This document shows, one piece after another, positions 34,901-41,052 of a stretch of 47,124 nucleotides of DNA (the stretch's first letter is position 1; every line of letters starts with the position of its first letter). Under the pieces are notes generated by a model, which did not search any database, was not told the origin of the DNA, and was given only the letters and a program-made list of their open reading frames with translations. Source of the DNA: an uncultured Lachnospiraceae bacterium. GTDB taxonomy: Bacteria; Bacillota; Clostridia; Lachnospirales; Lachnospiraceae. The stretch is taken from positions 1 through 47,124 of the forward strand of contig CABUZU010000003.1 in the NCBI GenBank assembly GCA_902496125.1, written 5' to 3'. The translations under genes and the position numbers were made by a program.

Positions 34901-35734
34901 GATTTGCCATTTGGAGATTACTATGTGCAAGAAATAAAGGCACCGATAGGCTATCAGCTATCCACAGAAAAGATTGAATTTACGATTTTGCCAACAGATA
35001 GTAAAGAAAATGTAATAAAGAAAGAAGCGTTACTTTACAATGTTCCAACTTTAGTAGAGATTGCAAAGGAAGATTTAGTAAATGAGAGTAAGTTAGTAGA
35101 AGGAGCTGCATTAGTTGTTACCGATTCAACCGGTAAGGTAATTGATTCTTGGATTACGAAAAAGAAGAAGCATTATATTAAAAACTTAGTAGCAGGGCAG
35201 AAGTATACGTTAACAGAAAATCTTCCAGCAACAGGATATGTAACAGCAGAAAGTATTGATTTTGTAATAAAATCATTTGCGACAAATGGAGATACCAAGA
35301 TACAGGTACAAAAACAAGTAATGAAAGATGACCATACAAAAGTTCAGATATCAAAGGTGGATATCACAAGTGGTAAAGAACTACCAGGAGCAAAGCTTGA
35401 AATTCGCAATAAGAAAGGAGAAGTTGTAGATTCTTGGGTAAGTAGTAATACACTAAGATTTATTGAATATCTTCCAATCGGAAATTACACATTGACAGAG
35501 ACAATGGCACCAGATGGATATGAAGTTGCCGAAACGGTTAAGTTTAGTGTAAAGGATACAGGAGAAATTCAAAAAGTAGTGATGAAGGATGCTAAAAAGA
35601 CACATGAGAATAAGAAAAAAGAAAAAGAACCATCAAAAACTCCAAAGACAGGAGATACTAGCTTATTAAAGCTGTGGATTTTATTATTCATTGCATCCAT
35701 TAGTAGTTGGTTTATCTTAAGAAGAAGTCATTAA
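28913..35734 (+). CDS. Giant thioester-domain/Cna_B repeat surface adhesin with sortase signal
   Basis: A 2273-residue cell-wall protein. The signal peptide ends near residue 31 (VPIVWAAPKED). A thioester domain of the Gram-positive adhesin type follows (about 150-330): Cys200 in RTLCIDPG and Gln248 in AIAQGYVWG fit the Cys and Q-x-x-hydrophobic-W motifs whose side chains cross-link and bind host surfaces covalently. About 13 SpaA/Cna_B domains fill the rest, starting with strands like VVKKDSKTGKEVSGAEFTIY and ending with Glu motifs such as LTETMAPDGYE; many should carry self-made Lys-Asn isopeptide bonds. The C-terminus has the sorting signal TPKTG (2243-2247), a hydrophobic helix and RRSH. 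The start is GTG 28913, or TTG 28922, which is better placed after AAAAGGAG. No sortase gene is in the window. Confidence 0.93.
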   Translation: MSKLKQLKRLISLMLAICILLGNVPIVWAAPKEDSQVEFTWKEQMQDAGMYEGLRGDDLESQIGKVYLGESVSQVLQMLEDPSLDVDLEKFFEGTLLAGLTKEDLLELKEEGMSFSDYMDEKLCEQGNWSIRQLNASRNIAVFDLADDADAIDVPIGTLRSSVAFHAAMPAIKRYAGKNDNVYKLSLTNATTNQTIRTLCIDPGVNERNGDTTYRRAIFKRENLDYYKRALYYYLEHKYSKANLAIAQGYVWGLATGYKWKYSEEKQVSLARSAAGQAYVNGGFGTKSEASKIVSEFEALDVSNLKCYVYTSKKNPAYQRFISLVEEPTETPKYDYVNDELTVQVVVKKQSEEPLLDTADEDYPDNTTETIYQPLGGCTFTITLGGEPTDSDAKDYTAKNYVKKKTITTEDDSGIATLSYSISSNDYKYCKNYISRMKLDEDAYTSYDEALKAAKSQLKNIIKTKLTEDGSLKVYYTIKEDKAPKGYEVDDTLYHGYINVKSTIDDENEDSIVLTKKITDKKYMAPIEVVKKDSKTGKEVSGAEFTIYQSIAGEEDPVVNVLTYDKATKTYRAYNSETKEFYTPVLYYNDNKGDYYIKETKTPPNYSSAFLDESGKETNKLSFKICGVNQLQYAGKVYDSTLKVPYQFKIGEQPWSASVNVIKYNDLTGEKLSGCTFSLLQKMKDGTYKKIKELKDNQDGSYSTGILYCDETNSNEFRIEETTASFGFYNYYTNDGYETSSEFKKLTNVFEFKIVGENKIVSTKAGESKNLGIKNIADNKEHVADEKNPFQYYAFNMPWRMKVHPTKLDSETNTTISGVLFNIIRYDATIRDYPIDNDEMSVKVDYTADGMKPIYSNEQIRFHKQLDGSFLSDWIYYNPRNEGSFYLVESKAASGYFGDWMNNLLGEKVKAAYYYTITDKTTESTKSLFDSKNNSINLDKDGNLLNTPIRGQVQIEKYDRETKTTTTQGDTNYKNQLNGAEYTLYAKEDIYCSDGSGKLILKKDESVAVAVIGKTPKTNEDGYVLNTDGSLHRLYPDKEIEYLNTPGKSGFYDIRLGITSVVDETSYYIKETKAAEGYLLDESIYTVTFKSDETKKIIKAETISSMEQVKKAAIPFVKLDYTKGQTELKGLAGAQFNIYLIKDLQGAKDWKEGDLEFFEHYDFSNDKTATVYQTDNWSEGDKLWLEKTGEKENQYRVKTMVSDKDGRFVTPQLPYGNYVLVETKAPDGRDCAKPMLVTIDKDRSEYEKPIEVRYVVDTVVQARIRVVKTDSLKNPLENQLNKNEKDSLEIIHPTDVLMQTVLKEGAKYQVRVVNVSNKTLEDLKQMKWKVDENGYLSHYDSNNRKVMGTTNYPFTTTFERDKQDKIIDSYVLLPEDLPSGEYELVEVEAPMGYRLSQTPIPFNINEESVYPNGQVGANKNELQDENGNLVVTVLQENDEIRQKLEIFKTGERLILAQPDENNQYQFTYKELPVEGAVFEVIADEDIYYQQIDKSHLDEYGVDISKYLLYKKGSVVDTITTDKNGYAKVENLYLGKYKVKEVVAGNGYVRSKEEKEVEILDRDVQISYKNERQKVDIQIDKKDLDTGDCIEGATFGLYTLEDIEDFVKAGTLLMTAVTDKQGKIQFYCDGSLPLGKYQVKELKPSAGYVTDENHISKEIDATYGANGGQETETRVVNEAFKNEKTKHVFKKTDIVSGVEIEGATLSIYEADTNKLVETWVSTKEEHLVTGLEVGKNYILREELAPKNYLRNVNETTFYVEDTNKIISHTFTNERTRGKISITKTGEFLTGYEGKSFLDKMKESFYSVFRYEDLKIKQVSFNVYAAEDIYQPDGRNEIDYYKDTPLYKNALVATITTGIDGVATLGGEDDYLPLGSYYFVETDIEDDNLHYLNDKVVAVTLKWEDQDTKIVEAKNITFKNERRTIELSINKKTKATEWNQYVNEESEKLQEDKPLEGAFLGLYSQNEIKDRDLNVIVEKDTLLEVVKSDKDGKVSFKTDLPFGDYYVQEIKAPIGYQLSTEKIEFTILPTDSKENVIKKEALLYNVPTLVEIAKEDLVNESKLVEGAALVVTDSTGKVIDSWITKKKKHYIKNLVAGQKYTLTENLPATGYVTAESIDFVIKSFATNGDTKIQVQKQVMKDDHTKVQISKVDITSGKELPGAKLEIRNKKGEVVDSWVSSNTLRFIEYLPIGNYTLTETMAPDGYEVAETVKFSVKDTGEIQKVVMKDAKKTHENKKKEKEPSKTPKTGDTSLLKLWILLFIASISSWFILRRSH

Positions 35735-35742
35735 TGCTTAAG

Positions 35743-35768
35743 GTGGGAGAGAACCCTCTCCCACTTTA
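35743..35768 (+). terminator. Stem-loop after the adhesin gene
   Basis: The perfect 9-bp GC-rich stem GTGGGAGAG/CTCTCCCAC has an AACC loop, followed by TTTATC. The short U-tract may allow some read-through into the XRE gene 28 bases on, for which I see no separate promoter. Confidence 0.75.
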
Positions 35769-35791
35769 TCAAAAGAGAAAGGAATACGATT

Positions 35792-36109
35792 ATGATATCA
35801 AATAAAGAATTAGGATTAAGAGTAAGACAGCTTCGTTTAGACAGAGATATGACACAAGAAGAGGTTGCAAAAGCGATAGGTGTAACAGCAGGTTATATCA
35901 GTAATGTAGAAAATAATCGTACACTATGTACACTTAAAGTACTTGTTTATTTTGCCCAGCTTGCAAATGTTTCTCTTGATTATTTAGCAGGTTCTATTAC
36001 CGAAGATTATCGTTCCCGTTCCCAAGATTATGAGGTGTTAAGATTGCTTCATAAATTCCCAATAGATATGAAAGAAAAATTTATTGAAACGTTGCGAGTT
36101 TGGCAATAA
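35792..36109 (+). CDS. Small XRE-family regulator
   Basis: A 105-residue DNA-binding protein. The helix-turn-helix covers residues 8-65 (LRVRQLRLDRDMTQEEVAKAIG, AGYISNVENNRTLCTLKVLV, ANVSLDYLAGS), of the usual phage-repressor/SinR type. A short C-terminal helix (about 75-105, LHKFPIDMKEKFIETLRVWQ) is suited to dimerisation. AAAGGA lies ahead of the ATG. It sits between the adhesin and a membrane protein gene, both of whose promoters carry a near-identical 17-nt segment, so it is a candidate repressor of both. That link is inference. Confidence 0.85.
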   Translation: MISNKELGLRVRQLRLDRDMTQEEVAKAIGVTAGYISNVENNRTLCTLKVLVYFAQLANVSLDYLAGSITEDYRSRSQDYEVLRLLHKFPIDMKEKFIETLRVWQ

Positions 36110-36113
36110 ATCA

Positions 36114-36142
36114 TTGACAAAATAGGCGAAAAGTATCAAAAT
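36114..36142 (+). promoter_or_regulatory. Promoter of the DUF1048-like membrane protein gene
   Basis: TTGACA, 17 bases, weak CAAAAT. The poor -10 suggests regulated use. TTGACAAAATAGGCGAA here is 15/17 identical to the adhesin promoter segment at 28853. Confidence 0.6.
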
Positions 36143-36172
36143 AGATAAAAAATAAAAAGTAAGGAGAGGGCA

Positions 36173-37117
36173 ATGATAAAAAGAAAACCTAGTTATCAAA
36201 TAGAAAAAAATCACCTTACCGGTACTTATAGAGATAGTTTTTGTCAAATTGAAGATTATTGTAAAGAACGAGGACTTAGTGTAAAAGATAGAGAACTTTT
36301 TTTAAAAAAATTGGTAAGGCAATTTATTCAAATACAAGAGGAAGCAAAACCTGTTGAATCAATTGTTGGAAACAATATGCAAAGATTTTGTCGTACGCAA
36401 ATGCAAAGAAATTTTCCATTTCATTTTATAGATGTTTTATGTCAAAATTTAATTGTAATTGGAATTTTAGCATTTACCCTAACAGGATTTATGGCTTTTT
36501 ACAATCAATTTACAGGTCAAATCTTAAATGCTTGGAAGGGTTGGTGGACAGCTAGCACATTTTATTTGGCTTTATATATATCAATTGTGGTTGGAGTATG
36601 TTATTACTTAAGTGTTCGTCGGTTAGTTCCATTAGCCGCACAAAAAACAAGTGATATTTTAAAAAAATTATATTTGATTTTACCATTAGCCATATTTGTA
36701 TTTGGAATCATTATCGGAGGACTTTCATTAAATGTAGCTTGGTATCGTGTCTTTTATGTCATGCTTCCGATATCGATTGCGGGTGTGTGTGGACTAGTTG
36801 CAACAAGGGTACAGATTCAAAATAGTAGAATTTATAGAAGACAACCAAATCAGATAAATGCAACACAAAAAGAAATTTATGAACGTAAATGTGAAATACA
36901 TCAGTTACAGATTGCTTCAAGAACAGGATTAGTTATATTCTGTCTTCTTTTAGCGTTCTCATTATGGGAATATTATATAAATTCTTCAATGGATATGTCT
37001 ATTGTAGGAGCAATTACCGTATTATTAATTGGAATGTCATATTTTGTAACTAAACTTTCTAATTATACTCATAAGATACAATTCTTAGAAGTTGATAGGA
37101 CTAATGTTGACAAATAG
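36173..37117 (+). CDS. Membrane protein with DUF1048-like N-terminus (function unknown)
   Basis: A 314-residue protein. Residues 15-85 are a charged helical region (YRDSFCQIEDYCKERGLSVK, VESIVGNNMQRFCRTQMQRN) resembling DUF1048, which is often found with PadR-type regulator operons. Six or seven hydrophobic segments follow (near 88-110, 125-147, 165-185, 190-210, 250-268 and 275-292). A hydrophilic loop rich in Gln and Arg (about 212-245) lies between the fifth and sixth. AAGGAGAG gives a strong SD. It follows the small XRE gene. The DUF1048 link is tentative and the function is unknown. Confidence 0.7.
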   Translation: MIKRKPSYQIEKNHLTGTYRDSFCQIEDYCKERGLSVKDRELFLKKLVRQFIQIQEEAKPVESIVGNNMQRFCRTQMQRNFPFHFIDVLCQNLIVIGILAFTLTGFMAFYNQFTGQILNAWKGWWTASTFYLALYISIVVGVCYYLSVRRLVPLAAQKTSDILKKLYLILPLAIFVFGIIIGGLSLNVAWYRVFYVMLPISIAGVCGLVATRVQIQNSRIYRRQPNQINATQKEIYERKCEIHQLQIASRTGLVIFCLLLAFSLWEYYINSSMDMSIVGAITVLLIGMSYFVTKLSNYTHKIQFLEVDRTNVDK

Positions 37118-37135
37118 GGATTTATCACTTAAAAT
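37107..37135 (+). promoter_or_regulatory. Promoter for proS
   Basis: TTGACA, 17 bases, TAAAAT. The -35 overlaps the last codons of the upstream gene. The leader is only about 50 bases, too short for a T-box. Confidence 0.75.
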
Positions 37136-37190
37136 TATCGCTGAATAGTTAAGGATTTTTTAGATAATCCAATAAGAAGGAGACAATAAA

Positions 37191-38630
37191 ATGGCGAAGG
37201 AAAAGAAACTCGTAGAAGCGATTACCCCTATGGCAGAAGATTTTGCACAGTGGTATACCGACGTAGTAAAAAAAGCAGAATTAGTTGATTATTCAAATGT
37301 GCGTGGATGTATGATTATTCGTCCAAACGGATATGCACTTTGGGAAAATATTCAAAAGACCTTAGATTCTAAATTTAAAGAAACTGGCGTAGAAAATGTA
37401 TATATGCCAATGTTTATTCCAGAAAGTTTACTTCAAAAGGAAAAAGACCATGTAGAAGGCTTTGCACCAGAAGTTGCTTGGGTTACTCATGGTGGATTAG
37501 AAGAGTTAGAAGAACGTTTATGTGTACGTCCTACTTCTGAAACTCTATTTTGTGATTTTTATTCAAAGATTGTTCAGTCTTATCGTGACCTACCTAAGTT
37601 ATACAATCAATGGTGTTCAGTTGTAAGATGGGAGAAAACAACTCGTCCATTCTTACGTTCCGCAGAATTTTTATGGCAGGAAGGTCATACTGCACATGCA
37701 ACAGCCGAAGAAGCAGAAGAACGTACGATTCAGATGTTAAATATTTATGCAGATTTTTGTGAACAGTATTTAGCAATTCCAGTTGTAAAAGGTAAGAAAA
37801 CAGATAAAGAGAAATTTGCAGGTGCTCATTCAACTTATACAATTGAAGCACTTATGCATGATGGAAAGGCATTACAGTCTGGTACAAGCCATAACTTTGG
37901 TGATGGATTTGCAAAAGCATTTGGTATTCAGTATTCTGATAAGCAGAACAAGCTTCAGTATGTACATCAGACCTCTTGGGGAATGTCTACCCGTATCATT
38001 GGTGCTATCATTATGGTACATGGTGATGACAGTGGACTTGTACTTCCACCAAGAATTGCACCTACTCAGGTTATGGTAATTCCAATTGCACAGCATAAAG
38101 CAGGTGTATTAGAAAAAGCAGATGAATTAAGAGATGAATTAATTAAATCAGGCTTTAAAGTAAAAGTAGATGATTCAGATAAGAGCCCAGGATGGAAGTT
38201 TAGTGAACAAGAAATTCGTGGTATTCCACTACGTGTAGAAATTGGTCCTAAGGATATTGAAGCAAATCAGGCTGTTATTGTACGTAGAGATACTCGTGAA
38301 AAACAGGTTGTATCATTAGATGAGCTTGCTACAAAGGTTGGAGAAACCTTAGAAAAAATGCAGGCAGATATGTTAGAAAGAGCAAAAGAACATTTAAACA
38401 ATCATATTTATGAAGCAAAGACTTATGATGAATTCAAAGATATTATTGCTAATAAACCAGGATTTGTAAAGATGATGTGGTGTGGAGATTTAGACTGTGA
38501 ACTTAAGATTAAAGAAGATACCACTGCGACATCTAGATGTATGCCTTTTGAACAGGAAGAAATCACACCAATTTGTCCTGTTTGTGGCAAGAAAGCAAAG
38601 AAAATGGTATATTGGGGAAAGGCGTATTAA
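37191..38630 (+). CDS. proS: Prolyl-tRNA synthetase (archaeal/eukaryotic-like form)
   Basis: A 479-residue class II synthetase charging tRNA-Pro. It lacks the long editing insertion of the usual bacterial enzyme, and its motifs are those of the archaeal/eukaryotic-like Pro[22 protein letters not shown], the motif 2 stretch [20 protein letters not shown], and the C-terminal zinc-type domain with Cys in [17 protein letters not shown] and [22 protein letters not shown]. The protein ends with Tyr, as in that class. This form is known from various Clostridia. AGAAGGAG precedes the ATG. The CCA-adding enzyme gene follows after three bases. Confidence 0.95.
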   Translation: MAKEKKLVEAITPMAEDFAQWYTDVVKKAELVDYSNVRGCMIIRPNGYALWENIQKTLDSKFKETGVENVYMPMFIPESLLQKEKDHVEGFAPEVAWVTHGGLEELEERLCVRPTSETLFCDFYSKIVQSYRDLPKLYNQWCSVVRWEKTTRPFLRSAEFLWQEGHTAHATAEEAEERTIQMLNIYADFCEQYLAIPVVKGKKTDKEKFAGAHSTYTIEALMHDGKALQSGTSHNFGDGFAKAFGIQYSDKQNKLQYVHQTSWGMSTRIIGAIIMVHGDDSGLVLPPRIAPTQVMVIPIAQHKAGVLEKADELRDELIKSGFKVKVDDSDKSPGWKFSEQEIRGIPLRVEIGPKDIEANQAVIVRRDTREKQVVSLDELATKVGETLEKMQADMLERAKEHLNNHIYEAKTYDEFKDIIANKPGFVKMMWCGDLDCELKIKEDTTATSRCMPFEQEEITPICPVCGKKAKKMVYWGKAY

Positions 38631-38633
38631 TTA

Positions 38634-39968
38634 ATGGATAAAATTGTAATTCCTAAAGCAGCACAACATATTATAGAAGTATTACAAAATAATGGATACG
38701 AGGCCTATGTTGTAGGCGGATGTGTTAGAGATACATTACTTGGACGTTTGCCTAAGGATTGGGATATTACAACGTCGGCACTGCCACAACAAGTGAAAGC
38801 ATTATTTCCAAGAACGATTGATACTGGGATTCAGCATGGAACGGTCACAATTATGATAGACAAGGAAGGCTATGAAGTAACAACGTATCGAATCGATGGT
38901 GATTATGAAGACGGAAGGCATCCAAAGGAAGTCACATTTACACCAAGTCTTTTAGAAGATTTAAAGCGCAGGGATTTTACAATCAATGCAATGGCGTATA
39001 ATGATAAAGATGGATTAGTAGACCTTTTTGGAGGTAGACAAGACCTGAAAGATAAAAGGATATGTTGTGTAGGAAATCCAGTTGAACGTTTTAATGAAGA
39101 TGCACTTCGAATGATGAGAGCCGTTCGTTTTGCAGCCCAATTAGGATTTACAATTGAAGAGAATACCTTTTTAGCAATTCAACAATTAGTACAAAATCTT
39201 AAAAAGATTAGTGCAGAGCGAATACAAGTAGAACTTAGTAAAACATTAATCTCAGACCATCCAGAGTTTTTTAAACAGATGTATGAGTCTGGAATCACTA
39301 AGGTTGTCTTACCTGAATTTGATGCTTGTGTGGGTGTTCCACAAAACTCAAGATATCATTGCTACGATGTATCCGAGCATATTTTAAAGGTAGTAGAACT
39401 CGTTCCACCTGTACTTTATTTAAGACTTGCAGCACTGTTTCATGATATTGGAAAGCCTGTAGTTCGAACAACGGACGAATTAGGATTTGACCATTTTAAA
39501 AATCATGCAAATGAGAGTTGTAAACTTGCAAAGGGTATTTTAAAACGTCTTAAATATGACAACGATACTTCAAAGAAAGTGCTACATTTAATTAAATGGC
39601 ATGATTGTTTTCTAGAAACTAAAAAATCTGCACTTCGCAAGATGATTAGTAAGGTAGGTCTTGATATTTTTCCAGACCTTTTAATCCTAATGCAAGCAGA
39701 TGCAATGTCAAAGCATCCCACTCATATTGAAGAGTCTTTACAGAATTTAGATAAAGTAGAGATTGCATATGAGCAAATTGTTGCAGACCATGAATGTTTA
39801 ACGTTACATGACCTGGCAATTAATGGAAATGATTTAAAACGCCTTGGTGTAAAGCAAGGGAAACAGATTGGGCTTTTGTTAAATGAGCTGTTAACAGAAG
39901 TATTAGAAAACCCAGAAAATAATACAAAAGAAATTCTAGAAGCTAAAGTTTTAGAATGGATTGAATGA
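38634..39968 (+). CDS. cca: CCA-adding tRNA nucleotidyltransferase with HD domain
   Basis: A 444-residue class II nucleotidyltransferase that builds the 3' CCA on tRNAs. The head domain has VVGGCVRDTLLGRLPKDWDITTSA with the catalytic DxD-type Asp pair, the EVTTYRIDGDYEDGRHP block and RRDFTINAMAYN. The neck/body RNA-binding domain follows, with FNEDALRMMRAVRFAAQLG. A central HD domain (LAALFHDIGKPV, KNHANESCKLAKGIL) may add phosphohydrolase activity. It starts three bases after proS, so the two tRNA functions are co-transcribed. The tRNA-Leu genes of this window lack CCA, so the enzyme is needed here. Confidence 0.95.
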   Translation: MDKIVIPKAAQHIIEVLQNNGYEAYVVGGCVRDTLLGRLPKDWDITTSALPQQVKALFPRTIDTGIQHGTVTIMIDKEGYEVTTYRIDGDYEDGRHPKEVTFTPSLLEDLKRRDFTINAMAYNDKDGLVDLFGGRQDLKDKRICCVGNPVERFNEDALRMMRAVRFAAQLGFTIEENTFLAIQQLVQNLKKISAERIQVELSKTLISDHPEFFKQMYESGITKVVLPEFDACVGVPQNSRYHCYDVSEHILKVVELVPPVLYLRLAALFHDIGKPVVRTTDELGFDHFKNHANESCKLAKGILKRLKYDNDTSKKVLHLIKWHDCFLETKKSALRKMISKVGLDIFPDLLILMQADAMSKHPTHIEESLQNLDKVEIAYEQIVADHECLTLHDLAINGNDLKRLGVKQGKQIGLLLNELLTEVLENPENNTKEILEAKVLEWIE

Positions 39969-39975
39969 TAATAGT

Positions 39976-40039
39976 ATACCCTCCGTTTTTTTCTCATAGG
40001 ATAACATAGCAGGAAATCTTAATGAGAAACGGAGGGTAT
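39976..40039 (+). promoter_or_regulatory. Long hairpin that masks the cotS ribosome-binding site
   Basis: The left arm 39976-39988 (ATACCCTCCGTTT) pairs perfectly with 40027-40039 (AAACGGAGGGTAT). After a four-T bulge, CTCAT (39993-39997) pairs with ATGAG (40022-40026). The 24-base loop separates them. The right arm contains GGAGG at 40031-40035, the SD of the gene starting at 40045, so the folded RNA would block translation. The trailing ATTTTG also allows a weak terminator role for the upstream genes. Confidence 0.7.
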
Positions 40040-40044
40040 TTTGT

Positions 40045-41034
40045 ATGAATGAACGAGATAGTGCTTGTCTAAATCAGTATCAGTTAGAGATTGTACGTAT
40101 AAAAAAGGCAAGAGGGGCATTAATTGGTGAAGACCATTTAGGAAATCAATATATGCTTAGAGAATGTCCATATTCTAAAAAGCGTATTGAATTTGAGCAA
40201 GAAGTGTTAAGTAAACTGCAAAATAAAAAAGAGTTAATTGTTGATTATTATTTACGAAATAAAGAAAATGAATTGATTACAGAAGAATCAAATGGAAATC
40301 GATATTTGCTAAAAAGATGGAGTATGTCAACCGAGTGCAATGTCAAAGATAAAGAAGAAGTGAAGACAGCAATGAAGGCATTGGCTTTGTTACATAAAAA
40401 TATGAGGATGATTTCGATACAAGAAGAGGGGCTAAAACGTGTAGATTTACTAGGGCAATGGGAAAAACATTATACCGAAATGAAACGCACTAGAAGTTTT
40501 ATTAGGAGAAAAAAGAAAAAATCAAATTTAGAAATGATGATTCTAAATACGATTGATGAAAACCTACTAGAAGCAAAGGATACGATTGAAAAACTAAAAA
40601 TCTCTAGATTAGAGCAAATGCCAAGGTATTTATGTCATGGAGATTATAATTACCATCATGTATTATTTTCAAAATATGGAGTAATGATTACACAGTTTCA
40701 TCGTCTTAGTTTTGGATATCAAGTGTGTGATATTTACCATTTTATTCGAAAAGTATTAGAGAAAAATAACTGGGATATCGAACTTGCAAAAGAGCTAATT
40801 CAGGCGTATAACCTAGAAAATCCATTAAATAATGAGGAAAAAGACTTACTATATTTAAATTTCTTATTCCCTTATAAATATTGGAAACAAATCAATCACT
40901 ATATGAATAGTAGTAAGACTTGGATTCCAGAAAGGTATTTGACAAAACTAAGAGAAGTTTGTATACAGCAACAAAAAAGAAAAGAATTTCTTGTTAAATT
41001 TACTCAAGTATTGTATAATGAGGATATCAACTGA
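40045..41034 (+). CDS. cotS: CotS-family spore coat kinase-like protein
   Basis: A 329-residue protein of the CotS/aminoglycoside-phosphotransferase fold. The catalytic loop reads LCHGDYNYHHVLF with H198-G199-D200, but the Asn that normally follows is replaced by His. The DFG-equivalent Asp is absent: the region reads GVMITQFHRLSFG. A typical C-terminal half follows (VCDIYHFIRKVLEKNNWDIE, FPYKYWKQINHYMN). Such CotS proteins occur in spore coats of clostridia and may be pseudokinases. It indicates that the organism forms spores. The SD lies inside a strong hairpin. Phosphoglucomutase follows after 18 bases. Confidence 0.85.
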   Translation: MNERDSACLNQYQLEIVRIKKARGALIGEDHLGNQYMLRECPYSKKRIEFEQEVLSKLQNKKELIVDYYLRNKENELITEESNGNRYLLKRWSMSTECNVKDKEEVKTAMKALALLHKNMRMISIQEEGLKRVDLLGQWEKHYTEMKRTRSFIRRKKKKSNLEMMILNTIDENLLEAKDTIEKLKISRLEQMPRYLCHGDYNYHHVLFSKYGVMITQFHRLSFGYQVCDIYHFIRKVLEKNNWDIELAKELIQAYNLENPLNNEEKDLLYLNFLFPYKYWKQINHYMNSSKTWIPERYLTKLREVCIQQQKRKEFLVKFTQVLYNEDIN

Positions 41035-41052
41035 ATTACTAGGAGGTAAAAA

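Noticed and set aside
37118..37190. T-box leader for proS
   Set aside because: The gap is only 73 bases after the upstream stop and has no specifier stem or T-box sequence. The same was checked before asnS (45628-45806), also without a T-box.
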